A model generated the notes under the pieces. The model was not told the origin of the DNA and ran no database searches. It saw only the letters and a list, made by a program, of their open reading frames with translations. Made by a program: the position numbers and the translations under genes. A stretch of DNA of 64,000 bases, from positions 159,466 to 223,465 of the forward strand of contig NZ_RJKR01000006.1 in assembly GCF_003752025.1 (NCBI RefSeq), read 5' to 3'. Below, piece after piece: positions 8,298 through 16,069 of this stretch; within the stretch, counting starts at the first letter, position 1; each line of letters opens with the position of its first letter. This DNA comes from Curtobacterium sp. PhB115. GTDB taxonomy: Bacteria; Actinomycetota; Actinomycetes; Actinomycetales; Microbacteriaceae.

Positions 8298-8349
8298 CCG
8301 CGGAGCGTGTCAACCGAGCGGAAGGCCCGTCAGCTGTGGGAGCCCCGCG

Positions 8350-10797
8350 TCACCGATCGACCGGCCGCCCCCGCACCCCCGCAGCCCACTCCGTGTCCGC
8401 CGTGCCCCCGACCCGCAGGGACAACGTGGCGCCCCGCGTGACGAACGACGCCGGCACCCACGACTTCTCGAGCGTCCGACCGTTCAGCCGCGCTCCCTGG
8501 ACGTAGGGCTCCGTGCCGGAGGACCGGATGACGATCCGCTCCCCGCTCGACCGTCGGATGTCCACCGTGCTGAACGTCGGGCTCCCGATGAGCATGTCGG
8601 CGCGTCCGGGCGTCTGCGGGAACAGCCCGATCGACGCGAAGACGTACCAGGCGCTCATCGTGCCGAGGTCGTCGTTGCCCGGCAGGCCGCTCGGCCCGGT
8701 CGTGTAGGCGTCGTCGACGACGCGGCGCACGGTCTCCTGCGTCTTCCACGGCTTCCCGAGCGCGTTGTACATCCACGGCGTGTGGATGTCGGGCTCGTTG
8801 GTCGGGTCGAACTTCGTCGCGTCCCCGCCGGTCACGGCCCAGTTGCCGGACGCGTCGTGGAAGAACGCGTCGAGTCGCGCCACTGCGGCGTCGTCACCGC
8901 CGAAGGCACTCGACAGCCCTTGCACGTCCTGCGGCACGAGCCAGGTGTACTGCGCACTGGTGCCCTGCGCGAACCCGGTCCCGGTGGACGGCGACCAGTC
9001 CGGCGTCCACGATCCGTCGGCCTGCCGAGCGGCCTGGTACCCGACGGCCGCGTTGAAGGTGTTCTTCCAGTACTCGCCCCGGGCGGAGAACGCCTTCGCA
9101 TCGGAGCGGAGACCGAGCGACGATGCCCAGTACCCGAGCGCGCTGTCGGAGATCGAGTCCTCCAGGGTCTCGGCCGCCCCACCCCAGCACGAGCAGTCGT
9201 CGTTCGCCGCGTACTGCCGCTGCAGGTACTCGTCGAGCGCAGGTCGCTGCGCCAGGCACTGTCCCGGGCAGCCGATGTCGCTCTCCGCGTCGGCGTTCTC
9301 GACCGTCGCCTGGTGCTTCAGCGACGCGTACGCAGCACGCACGTCGAAGTTCCGGACGCCCATGGCGTACCAGGTCGCGAGCGTCGCGGCCGAGGGGTCC
9401 CCGGTCATCACGTGGGTCGGGGCACCGAGGTGCAGCCACCGGTCCCAGACGCCGCCGTTCTGCTGGGCGAACCGCAGCATCGACTGGGCCATGTCCCCGG
9501 CGACGTCCGGTCGCAGCAGCGCGAGCAGTTGGATCTGCGCCCGGTACTGGTCCCATCCGGAGTACGTGCCGTAGACGGCACCGTGCCCTCGGTCCATCCG
9601 GTGCACCTGCTGGTCCGGGCCGAGGTAGCGCCCGTCGCGGTCGTTCAGCGTGTTCGGCTGCATGAGCGCGTGGTAGACGGACGTGTACAGCTGGGTGGTC
9701 CGGTCCGTCGTGCCGCCTCCGACGCGCAGGCGGGACAGTTCACGGTTCCAGGAGGCCCGGGTGGCGGCCGCCACGCTGGCGACGGTCGAGCGCTTGGTCA
9801 CCTCGCCGTCGCGGTTCGCGATCGCTCCTGCGGCGCTCACGTACGAGATGCCGATCTTCGCGTGCACCGTCGCACCGCGACGCGCGTCGAATCCGACCCA
9901 CGCGCCGGAGCCGCGTCCGGCGCGGTCGGCGCCGGTGAGGTACCCCTCCCCACCGGAGGAGGACGTGCCTCCAGGCTGGACCGTCCCGTCCTTCCAGGTG
10001 CCGGTGCTCGTGAACGCCGTGTCGAAGGTGGCCGTGAAGTAGAGGCGGTAGTAGCTGCGGCGGTCGGGGTTGGTGGCGCCGCCGCCGTTCGCGCGGCGGC
10101 TGCAGAAGCCGCCGGTCAGGACGCTGCCGCTGACCGTCCGGGTCCGCGCGTCGACGCGGGTGGTCGCGGCTTCGCTGCCGTTGATCGAGTTGGAGGTGCG
10201 GAACAGCAGGTTCGCGTCGGTGCCCGCGGGGAACGCGAACTCGCCGACGCCCGCTCGGGTGGTGACGGCGAGGTCGGTACGGACGCCGTTGTCCAGCGCG
10301 ACGCTGTACCGGCCGGGGCTCGCGGACTCGTCGTCGTGCGAGTAGCCGGCGGCGTAGACCGCGTCGGTGCTGTCGGCCGAGGGCGAGGTCGTCACCGGCG
10401 TCGTCACGGGCATGATCGGCACGTCTCCGGCGGCACCCGGAGCGCACCCGGCACCGTTGAGGTGCGTCAGGCTGAACCCGCGCAACCGGTCCACGTCGTA
10501 CGAGTAGCCGTTCGCCACCGGGGTCGACGTCTGGTCACCCGAGGTGCCGGTGGGGCTCCACTGCAGCATGCCGAACGGTGCCGTCGCACCGGGCCAGGTG
10601 TTGCCGTCACCGCTCGTGCCGATGAACGGGTCGACGTACCGCGCGGGGTCCGAGACGGTCCGGCCAGCCTGCGTCGCGGGTGCGGCCACCGCGGGTGCGG
10701 CGGCGACCCCGGTGCCCAGCAGCGCAGCGATCGTGGCCACAGCGGCGAGCGGGAGCGGACGGAGGAGCGGGCGACGGTGCACGCGAGATCGGTTCAC
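8350..10797 (-). CDS. Secreted GH92 alpha-1,2-mannosidase
   Basis: An 815-residue glycoside hydrolase family 92 enzyme, a calcium-dependent inverting exo-alpha-mannosidase acting on mannans and high-mannose N-glycans. A classical signal peptide (Arg-rich start, hydrophobic core, AAPAVAAPA cleavage region near residue 40) indicates secretion. Family landmarks include YVDPFIGTSGDGNTWPGA near the mature N-terminus, HLNGAGC, PNEPDIHTPWMYN-like residues and GNDDLGTMSAWYVFASIGLFP near the C-terminus, where GH92 catalytic acids lie. The start is GTG at 10797; the upstream 125 bp to 10923 is a shared divergent promoter region. It could supply mannose or mannosides to the CUT1 importer and GH38 enzyme at 25958-32473. 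Confidence 0.92.
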   Translation of the reverse strand: MNRSRVHRRPLLRPLPLAAVATIAALLGTGVAAAPAVAAPATQAGRTVSDPARYVDPFIGTSGDGNTWPGATAPFGMLQWSPTGTSGDQTSTPVANGYSYDVDRLRGFSLTHLNGAGCAPGAAGDVPIMPVTTPVTTSPSADSTDAVYAAGYSHDDESASPGRYSVALDNGVRTDLAVTTRAGVGEFAFPAGTDANLLFRTSNSINGSEAATTRVDARTRTVSGSVLTGGFCSRRANGGGATNPDRRSYYRLYFTATFDTAFTSTGTWKDGTVQPGGTSSSGGEGYLTGADRAGRGSGAWVGFDARRGATVHAKIGISYVSAAGAIANRDGEVTKRSTVASVAAATRASWNRELSRLRVGGGTTDRTTQLYTSVYHALMQPNTLNDRDGRYLGPDQQVHRMDRGHGAVYGTYSGWDQYRAQIQLLALLRPDVAGDMAQSMLRFAQQNGGVWDRWLHLGAPTHVMTGDPSAATLATWYAMGVRNFDVRAAYASLKHQATVENADAESDIGCPGQCLAQRPALDEYLQRQYAANDDCSCWGGAAETLEDSISDSALGYWASSLGLRSDAKAFSARGEYWKNTFNAAVGYQAARQADGSWTPDWSPSTGTGFAQGTSAQYTWLVPQDVQGLSSAFGGDDAAVARLDAFFHDASGNWAVTGGDATKFDPTNEPDIHTPWMYNALGKPWKTQETVRRVVDDAYTTGPSGLPGNDDLGTMSAWYVFASIGLFPQTPGRADMLIGSPTFSTVDIRRSSGERIVIRSSGTEPYVQGARLNGRTLEKSWVPASFVTRGATLSLRVGGTADTEWAAGVRGRPVDR

Positions 10798-10910
10798 GCC
10801 GGCGACGCTAGACCCCTCGGACGGGGGACGCGCGATCCGTCACCGAGCCCTCTCCTGCTGTTCACGTCGGTCGGCGTGTTCGGGGCCAACAGGCGGGCTC
10901 ACCGCGCTGG

Positions 10911-10916
10911 TAGCGT
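10911..10916 (+). promoter_or_regulatory. -10 box of leaderless hydrolase promoter
   Basis: TAGCGT ends 6 nt before the ATG at 10923, with no ribosome site in between. Confidence 0.5.
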
Positions 10917-10922
10917 CCGGGC

Positions 10923-11813
10923 ATGGTGTCGACGACCGACGAACCGGCCCGAGGACGCGTCCGCGACCTGCTCGGGCTGCCGTCCCCTGACGAGCTCCGT
11001 CCGGTGGCGGTCCGCCTGGAGCCGCTCGGTCGCGACGGGTCGGTGCGGTGGGCACGCGTCGAGCTGGACACGGCCGACGGCGACACCATCCCGTGCTTCC
11101 TCCTGACCCCGGACCACGGCACGGGAACGGACGTCATCGCCGTCCACCAGCACGCGGGCGACTTCACCTCCGGGAAGAGCGAGGCCGCCGGGCGGGCGGG
11201 GGATCCGACCCTCGCCTACGGCGTGGTGCTCGCTCGCAGTGGGGCCCGCGTGGTCATCCCCGATCTGATCGGTTTCGAGGAACGCCGACGCGACTGGACG
11301 GACGACCCGGCGGCCGACGAACGCCTCGACGCGCTCTTCCGTGTGGCGGACGGCAGCAGCCTGCAGGCGAAGCACTCGCGTGACATCGCCACGGTGACGT
11401 CCTGGATGATCGAGACGAGTACTGCCGACACCGAACTCGGCATCGTCGGACACTCCCTCGGTGCACAGGTGGCGCTGTTCGCACTCGCCGTGGACGCCCG
11501 ACTCACGCGGGGCGTGGTCAGCTGCGGGCTCGGGACGCTGGCCTCGTTCGAGGACGCTCGGATCCGCCACAACCCGGCCTGGTTCGTCCCGGGACTCACC
11601 GCCGCCGGCGACGTCCCCCTGGTCGCGTCGGCCGTTGATCAACCGGTCCTCGTCGCGGCGGGACGGGACGACGGACTGTTCCCCCTCGCCGGCGTCCGGC
11701 GCGTCCTCGACGCGTTCCCTCCGGGTGTCGCGACGACCGAGGTGTTCGACGGCGGCCACACGATGCCGGCGCGCATCACGGAAGCGGCACTCCGGCACCT
11801 GCTGTCCACGTGA
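10923..11813 (+). CDS. Alpha/beta hydrolase (acetyl-xylan esterase/dienelactone-hydrolase-like)
   Basis: A 296-residue cytoplasmic alpha/beta hydrolase. The nucleophile elbow is GHSLGAQVAL at about 180; the acid is probably in AAGRDDGLFPLAG and the base His in FDGGHTMPARIT near the C-terminus, completing a Ser-Asp-His triad. The N-terminal region with QHAGDFTSGKSEAAG resembles the large hydrolases that deacylate sugars or xenobiotics, but the substrate cannot be deduced. The ATG at 10923 is leaderless. It diverges from the GH92 gene, so a role in removing acyl groups from glycans is conceivable but unproven. The downstream SDR gene ends 8 nt beyond it on the opposite strand. Confidence 0.82.
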   Translation: MVSTTDEPARGRVRDLLGLPSPDELRPVAVRLEPLGRDGSVRWARVELDTADGDTIPCFLLTPDHGTGTDVIAVHQHAGDFTSGKSEAAGRAGDPTLAYGVVLARSGARVVIPDLIGFEERRRDWTDDPAADERLDALFRVADGSSLQAKHSRDIATVTSWMIETSTADTELGIVGHSLGAQVALFALAVDARLTRGVVSCGLGTLASFEDARIRHNPAWFVPGLTAAGDVPLVASAVDQPVLVAAGRDDGLFPLAGVRRVLDAFPPGVATTEVFDGGHTMPARITEAALRHLLST

Positions 11814-11821
11814 AGGGATGA

Positions 11822-12718
11822 TCAGGTCCCGTCGCGCACCGCGACCTGGTCCACGAACGCCCGGACGCGAGCGCGGAATGCCGGGTCCGCCGCCGGGCCC
11901 TGCACCGGCACGACGTGCAGCCGCCGGTCACCACGGCGGAGGGCCGGTCCGACGAACACCCCCTCGGTGACGTCCGGGGCGGTGGCTGCCCAGAGGGTCG
12001 AACGAGCGCCGTCCGCAGCGGTCCGGGCCAGGCTGCGTGCGACCATGCCGCCGAGGCGCTGTGTCAGGGTCTCCGCCTGGCCGTTCATCCCCGTCGCCGC
12101 GATGCCGGGGTGCGCGATCACCGACCGGATGTCCGAACCGGCAGCACGGAGTCGTTCACCGAGGTCGACGCTCAGCGCTGCGGCCGCGGTCTTGGAGTCG
12201 GTGTACACACCGAACTGCGAGTAGTCGTCCGGACCGTCGACCCCGCCGGGACCAGGCACGCGGCGGGTGCGCTGCGACAGGTTCGAGCCGACGAGCACGA
12301 TGCGGGGCGACGACCCGCCGAGCAGCGGGAGCATCGCCTCGGCGAGCACGGCCGGCCCGACGGCGTTCGTCGCCCAGGTCCGTTCGATGCCCTCGTCGGT
12401 GCGCCCGAACGTGCCGATCGTCGCACCGGCGTTGTTGACGAGGGCGTCCACGGCGATGCCGTCCTCGGCGAGCTGCCGGGCGAACGCCGTGACGGACGCG
12501 ACGGACGCGGTGTCGACGAGCCGCGCCTCCAGGTCGAGACCCACCGGGAAGACGCGAGCCGCCTTGTCGAGGTCGCGCACCCCGGCGACGACGCGGGCGC
12601 CGGCCGAGGCGAGGGTCGTGGCGACGACGAGGCCGAGCCCACCGGTCGCGCCGGTGACCACCACGGTCCTGCCGTGCTGGTCGGGCATCGCTGCCGGTTC
12701 CCACTCGAAGCTGTCCAT
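11822..12718 (-). CDS. Short-chain dehydrogenase/reductase
   Basis: A 298-residue NAD(P)-dependent SDR. The Rossmann nucleotide motif VVVTGATGGLGLVVA is near residue 18, the NNAGA-like motif (LVNNAGATIG) at about 90, and the active-site YTDSKTAAAA (Y-x3-K) at about 180 with a Ser upstream in LVGSNLS. The arrangement resembles the retinol-dehydrogenase/WW-oxidoreductase branch. The ATG at 12718 has a good ribosome site (AGGAGA); the longer frame to 12748 would enter the operator. It diverges from the TetR gene at 12796, and a 15-bp palindrome lies between them, so TetR repression is likely. Substrate unknown. Confidence 0.85.
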   Translation of the reverse strand: MDSFEWEPAAMPDQHGRTVVVTGATGGLGLVVATTLASAGARVVAGVRDLDKAARVFPVGLDLEARLVDTASVASVTAFARQLAEDGIAVDALVNNAGATIGTFGRTDEGIERTWATNAVGPAVLAEAMLPLLGGSSPRIVLVGSNLSQRTRRVPGPGGVDGPDDYSQFGVYTDSKTAAAALSVDLGERLRAAGSDIRSVIAHPGIAATGMNGQAETLTQRLGGMVARSLARTAADGARSTLWAATAPDVTEGVFVGPALRRGDRRLHVVPVQGPAADPAFRARVRAFVDQVAVRDGT

Positions 12719-12749
12719 CGTCGTCTCCTGCTCGTTCGGCGCACCCAAT

Positions 12750-12764
12750 CGGATGATTCATCCG
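12750..12764. promoter_or_regulatory. TetR operator palindrome between SDR and TetR genes
   Basis: A perfect 15-bp palindrome, CGGATGA-T-TCATCCG, lies in the 77-bp divergent region. A degenerate half-site CCGGATA follows at about 12779-12785 beside the TetR -10 box, so binding could repress both genes. Confidence 0.6.
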
Positions 12765-12783
12765 GAACGCTAGCACAACCGGA

Positions 12784-12789
12784 TAGAGT
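12784..12789 (+). promoter_or_regulatory. -10 box of leaderless TetR promoter
   Basis: TAGAGT ends 6 nt before the ATG at 12796 and touches the second half-site of the operator. Confidence 0.5.
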
Positions 12790-12795
12790 GTCCAC

Positions 12796-13368
12796 ATGAC
12801 GATCGCGATGGCCCGACCCGAGGCGCTGCGCTCCGACGCCCAGCGCAACCGGACGGCACTGCTCGACGTGGCCCGCGCCTTCGTCGACCGGGGCGAACCA
12901 GCCCTGCTCAACGCCGTCGCGCACGAGGCCGGAGTGGGGGTCGGGACGGCCTACCGGCACTTCCCGAGCCAGCAGCACCTGCTCGAAGCGCTCGCGATCG
13001 ACGCGCTCGAGGACATGCTCGACCAGGTCCGCGACGCCGTCGTGCTGCCGGACACCGGGGACGCGCTCCGCGGTGTCGTCACCACCGCCTTCCGGAGCAT
13101 GGTCGGCGACGCAGCGCTCGGTGACCTGCTGACGAACGGCGGGTTCTCGTGCGCCGACACGGCCGCACTCGCCGGGGACCTGGTCGTCTCCGTCGACGCC
13201 CTGCTCGAGCGGGGTCGCGCCGAGGGCCTCGTCCGGGCAGACATCGACGCAGACGACCTGCGCCGGCTGCTCTGCGGGATGCGGACGGCCGCCGTCGCCG
13301 GGGGCCATCCGGTCGAGCGGCCCGACCGGTACGCCGAGGTCCTGCTCAGCGGCATCCGGCCCGCCTGA
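12796..13368 (+). CDS. TetR family transcriptional regulator
   Basis: A 190-residue TetR-type repressor. The N-terminal helix-turn-helix is at about residues 28-55, ending in the diagnostic GVGVGTAYRHFPSQQHLLEAL segment. The C-terminal two thirds form the helical ligand-binding and dimerisation domain. It is transcribed away from the SDR gene and probably represses it and itself through the palindrome at 12750-12764. The start is leaderless. The C-S lyase gene begins 45 nt downstream and has its own weak -10-like hexamer, so it may or may not belong to the regulon. The ligand is not evident. Confidence 0.88.
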   Translation: MTIAMARPEALRSDAQRNRTALLDVARAFVDRGEPALLNAVAHEAGVGVGTAYRHFPSQQHLLEALAIDALEDMLDQVRDAVVLPDTGDALRGVVTTAFRSMVGDAALGDLLTNGGFSCADTAALAGDLVVSVDALLERGRAEGLVRADIDADDLRRLLCGMRTAAVAGGHPVERPDRYAEVLLSGIRPA

Positions 13369-13412
13369 GAGCGGACCCCGCGGCGGACGGGGATCGCTGC
13401 CAGGATGGGCGC

Positions 13413-14600
13413 ATGAGCGTCATGGTCTCCATGTTCGATGCGCACCGTTCCCGCACCAGCGAGAAGTACACGGCCTACCCGCCGGACGTCCTGCCGATGT
13501 TCGTCGCCGAGATGGACAGCATGCTCGCCGAGCCGGTGCGGGATGCCCTCGTCGCGGCGGTGACGAACGGCGACACCGGGTACGTCGGCCACGGGAGAGC
13601 ACTGCCCGAGGCGTTCGCCGACTTCGCCGAGGACCGATGGGGGTGGCGGGTCGACCCCGACCTCGTCCGGACGACCACGGACGTCTCCGTCGCCGCTGTG
13701 GAGATGCTCCGCCGGATCATCGAGCCCGGCGACCAGGTCGTCATCATGCCGCCCGTGTACCCGCCGTTCTGGGAGTACGTGTCCGAGGCCGGCGGCACCG
13801 TGACCGAGGTGCCGTTGCTCGCGCCGACCGGACCGGCCGACCCCTTCGACACCACGGCGGGCTGGCGGATGGACCTGGACGGCGTCGCGCAGGCGTTCGC
13901 CGACGGGGCCCGCACCGTACTGCTCTGCAACCCGCACAACCCGCTCGGGCTGGTGCACGACCGCGCGTCACTCGTCGCACTCGCGCAGCTCGCCGCCGAG
14001 TGGGACGCCGTCGTCGTCTCGGACGAGATCCACGCGCCGCTCGTGCACGCGGACGCGCTGTTCACGCCGTTCCTCGAGTCCTGCCCCGAGGCGGCTGCGC
14101 TCGGCGTCTCGCTGACGAGTGCGAGCAAGGCCTGGAACCTCGCCGGCACGAAGTGCGCACTCATCGTCGGCGCCTCGGAGCGGGCCCGTGCGTGGTTCGA
14201 CGCTCTGCCGACCGAGGTCGTCGAGCGCACCGGCATCCTCGGGTACACGGCGAGCGTCGCGGCGTTCAGCGAGGGCGGGCCGTGGCTCGCGTCACTGCTC
14301 ACCGAACTGGCCGCGAACCGCCGCACCCTCGCCGAGCGGATCGGTGACGTCCTGCCCGGAGCGGAGTACCGGCAGCCGCAGGCGTCCTACCTGGCCTGGC
14401 TCGACCTGCGGACACTGCCGTGGGGCGACGACCCCGCGACGGCGCTCGTCGACGAGGCGAAGGTGGCGCTGGCGTCCGGCCCGTCGTTCGGGCGCCAGGG
14501 CACCGGCCACGCGCGGCTCAACTTCGGGTGTTCGGCGGAGACCCTCGACGAGGGCCTCAGCCGTCTGCACACCGCGTTCCGGCAGCGCGCGGACGGCTGA
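13413..14600 (+). CDS. MalY/PatB-type aminotransferase (C-S lyase)
   Basis: A 395-residue fold-type I pyridoxal-phosphate enzyme. The PLP lysine is in SLTSASKAWNLAGTK at about 232-246; the cofactor Asp/Tyr region is VVSDEIHAPLV and the substrate-site segment MPPVYPPFW is near 112. The N-terminal WADMDF equivalent reads MFVAEMDSM, which together with IHAPL marks the MalY/PatB subgroup of cystathionine beta-lyases rather than a true aminotransferase. It would cleave C-S bonds of cystathionine or cysteine conjugates to give pyruvate, ammonia and a thiol. The ATG at 13413 follows CAGGAT by 6 nt. It converges with nagB, whose stop is 9 nt away. Confidence 0.87.
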   Translation: MSVMVSMFDAHRSRTSEKYTAYPPDVLPMFVAEMDSMLAEPVRDALVAAVTNGDTGYVGHGRALPEAFADFAEDRWGWRVDPDLVRTTTDVSVAAVEMLRRIIEPGDQVVIMPPVYPPFWEYVSEAGGTVTEVPLLAPTGPADPFDTTAGWRMDLDGVAQAFADGARTVLLCNPHNPLGLVHDRASLVALAQLAAEWDAVVVSDEIHAPLVHADALFTPFLESCPEAAALGVSLTSASKAWNLAGTKCALIVGASERARAWFDALPTEVVERTGILGYTASVAAFSEGGPWLASLLTELAANRRTLAERIGDVLPGAEYRQPQASYLAWLDLRTLPWGDDPATALVDEAKVALASGPSFGRQGTGHARLNFGCSAETLDEGLSRLHTAFRQRADG

Positions 14601-14609
14601 TCGGTCGGC

Positions 14610-15395
14610 CTACTCGAACCGCTGCCAGGCCGGCTTGTTCGCGTACGTGTACCGGTAGTAGTCGGCGAGCTGCAGCCCGGCGGCGGCTGCTTCGTCGACG
14701 ACGACCGTCGCGTGCTCGTGCAGCTGCAGCGCGGAGCCGGGGACGAACGAGCTGAGCGGCCCCTCGACCGCTGCGGCGACCGCAGCCGCCTTCGCGGAGC
14801 CCTGGGCGACGAGGACGAGCTGCTCGGCTTCGAGGATGGTGCCGAGCCCTTGCGTCATGCAGTGCGTCGGGACCTGCTCGGGCGAGTCGAAGAAGCGGGC
14901 GTTGGCGTCACGCGTCGAGGGCGCCAGCGTCTTGATGCGGGTGCGCGACGCGAACGACGACGTCGGCTCGTTGAACCCGATGTGCCCGTTCGCACCGATG
15001 CCGAGGATCTGCACGTCGATCCCGCCGGCGGCACGGATCGCGGCGTCGTACTCCTTCGCCGCGAACTCGAGGTCGTCGGCACGGCCGTCCGGCACCCGCA
15101 CGCGGGATGCGTCGAACCCGAGCGGCGCCACGACGTCGCGGGCGATGACGCTCGCGTACGACTCCGGGTGCTCCAGCGGGATGCCGACGTACTCGTCGAG
15201 GGCGAACCCACGAGCCTGGGCGAACGAGATCTCGCCCGCGGCGACCCGACGCTGCAGGTCGGCGTAGATGCCCTGCGGGCTGGACCCGGTGGCGAGACCG
15301 ATGACGGCGGACGGCTTCTCGGCGACGACGGACGCGATCTTGGCCGCGGCGACGCGACCCACCTCGGCCGGCGTGGGCAGGATGATGATCTCCAC
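14610..15395 (-). CDS. nagB: Glucosamine-6-phosphate deaminase
   Basis: Converts glucosamine-6-phosphate to fructose-6-phosphate and ammonia, the last step of GlcNAc catabolism after NagA. The 261-residue protein starts MEIIILPTPAEVG and carries the family motifs GLATGSSPQGIY (phosphate binding, about 35-46), FALDEYVGI (catalytic base, about 65-73) and ILGIGANGHIGFNEP (about 130-144). Length matches NagB. The ATG at 15395 lies 11 bp from an 18-bp palindrome (15406-15423) that matches the DasR/NagR dre operator, so GlcNAc-responsive GntR control is likely. No regulator gene of that type is in the window. Confidence 0.95.
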   Translation of the reverse strand: MEIIILPTPAEVGRVAAAKIASVVAEKPSAVIGLATGSSPQGIYADLQRRVAAGEISFAQARGFALDEYVGIPLEHPESYASVIARDVVAPLGFDASRVRVPDGRADDLEFAAKEYDAAIRAAGGIDVQILGIGANGHIGFNEPTSSFASRTRIKTLAPSTRDANARFFDSPEQVPTHCMTQGLGTILEAEQLVLVAQGSAKAAAVAAAVEGPLSSFVPGSALQLHEHATVVVDEAAAAGLQLADYYRYTYANKPAWQRFE

Positions 15396-15405
15396 GGGGC
15401 CAGCC

Positions 15406-15423
15406 TACTGGTCATGACCAGTA
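15406..15423. promoter_or_regulatory. dre-like operator (DasR/NagR type) upstream of nagB
   Basis: A perfect 18-bp palindrome, TACTGGTCATGACCAGTA. The known DasR-responsive element is ACTGGTCTAGACCAGT-like; only the central dinucleotide differs. It lies 10 bp before the nagB start and about 30 bp before the Nudix start on the other strand, so it may repress both. Confidence 0.75.
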
Positions 15424-15442
15424 TCCGACAGAGCGGTTTCGG

Positions 15443-15448
15443 TACCGT
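15443..15448 (+). promoter_or_regulatory. -10 box of leaderless Nudix promoter
   Basis: TACCGT ends 6 nt before the ATG at 15455. Confidence 0.5.
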
Positions 15449-15454
15449 GGCCAC

Positions 15455-15934
15455 ATGCCGACTCCCGACTTCGTCCTGTCCCTCCGCGCGAAGATCGGCA
15501 CGGACCCGCTCTGGTTGACGGGGGTGACGGCCGTGGTCACGCGGGGATCCGGTGCCGAGCGCGAGCTGCTCGTCGTCCGTCGGGCCGACACGGGGGCGTT
15601 CACCCCGGTGACGGGGATCGTCGACCCGGGTGAGGAGCCTGCCGTCGCCGCCGAACGCGAAGTCCTGGAGGAAGCCGACGTCGTCGCGGTCGCCGAACGG
15701 CTGGCGTGGGTGCAGGTCCTGCCGGAGATGACCTACACGAACGGGGACCAGGCGCAGTACCTCGACCTCGTCTTCGCCTGCCGGTACGTCTCCGGCACGC
15801 CGAACCCGGCCGACGGCGAGAACACCGAGGCGTTCTGGGCCCGACTCGACGCCCTGCCCGAGATGTCCGCCGACATGCGGTCCCGTGTCGAGGCCGCACT
15901 GTCGGACGAGCGCGAGGCGCGCTTCCAGCGCTGA
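15455..15934 (+). CDS. Nudix hydrolase
   Basis: A 159-residue Nudix-fold pyrophosphohydrolase. The Nudix box spans about residues 55-77: GIVDPGEEPAVAAEREVLEE, with the REVLEE metal-binding core intact but the conserved Gly after it replaced (EEADV). The N-terminal strand pattern (TGVTAVVTRGSGAERELLVVRR) and the downstream WVQVLPEMTYTNGDQAQYLDLVF resemble actinobacterial Nudix proteins acting on nucleotides or sugar nucleotides. Substrate cannot be named. It is transcribed away from nagB from a leaderless promoter that abuts the dre operator, which could place it under GlcNAc control. Confidence 0.87.
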   Translation: MPTPDFVLSLRAKIGTDPLWLTGVTAVVTRGSGAERELLVVRRADTGAFTPVTGIVDPGEEPAVAAEREVLEEADVVAVAERLAWVQVLPEMTYTNGDQAQYLDLVFACRYVSGTPNPADGENTEAFWARLDALPEMSADMRSRVEAALSDEREARFQR

Positions 15935-15999
15935 CCCCACCGGCCGGGAGCGCGCCCCGCGCCTCCCGTCCGTCCGCGCGCGTGCGACCTCACGGGCCC

Positions 16000-16039
16000 A
16001 GCGACAGTTCACGGGCGACGGCGGGCGTGGACTGTCGCT
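16000..16039. terminator. Hairpin between convergent genes
   Basis: 14-bp arms at 16000-16013 and 16026-16039 (AGCGACAGT-T/C-CACG) with one mismatch and a 12-nt loop lie between the Nudix stop and the ABC ATPase stop. There is no T tract, so it would be a Rho-assisted or bidirectional terminator. Confidence 0.5.
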
Positions 16040-16069
16040 CAGCGCGAAACGGCGCCAGAGCGCCGCGCG

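Noticed and set aside
8120..8313. Extension of the hydrolase frame (6091) through to 8313
   Set aside because: The extra codons lie antisense to nothing but overlap the WXG-like gene in another frame; the GTGA overlap at 7959-7962 gives a natural start.
7864..11106. A 1080-codon open frame on the plus strand antisense to the GH92 gene
   Set aside because: It is a shadow of GC-rich coding on the other strand: Arg/Gly/Val-rich, no domain, and it spans several genes including intergenic promoters.
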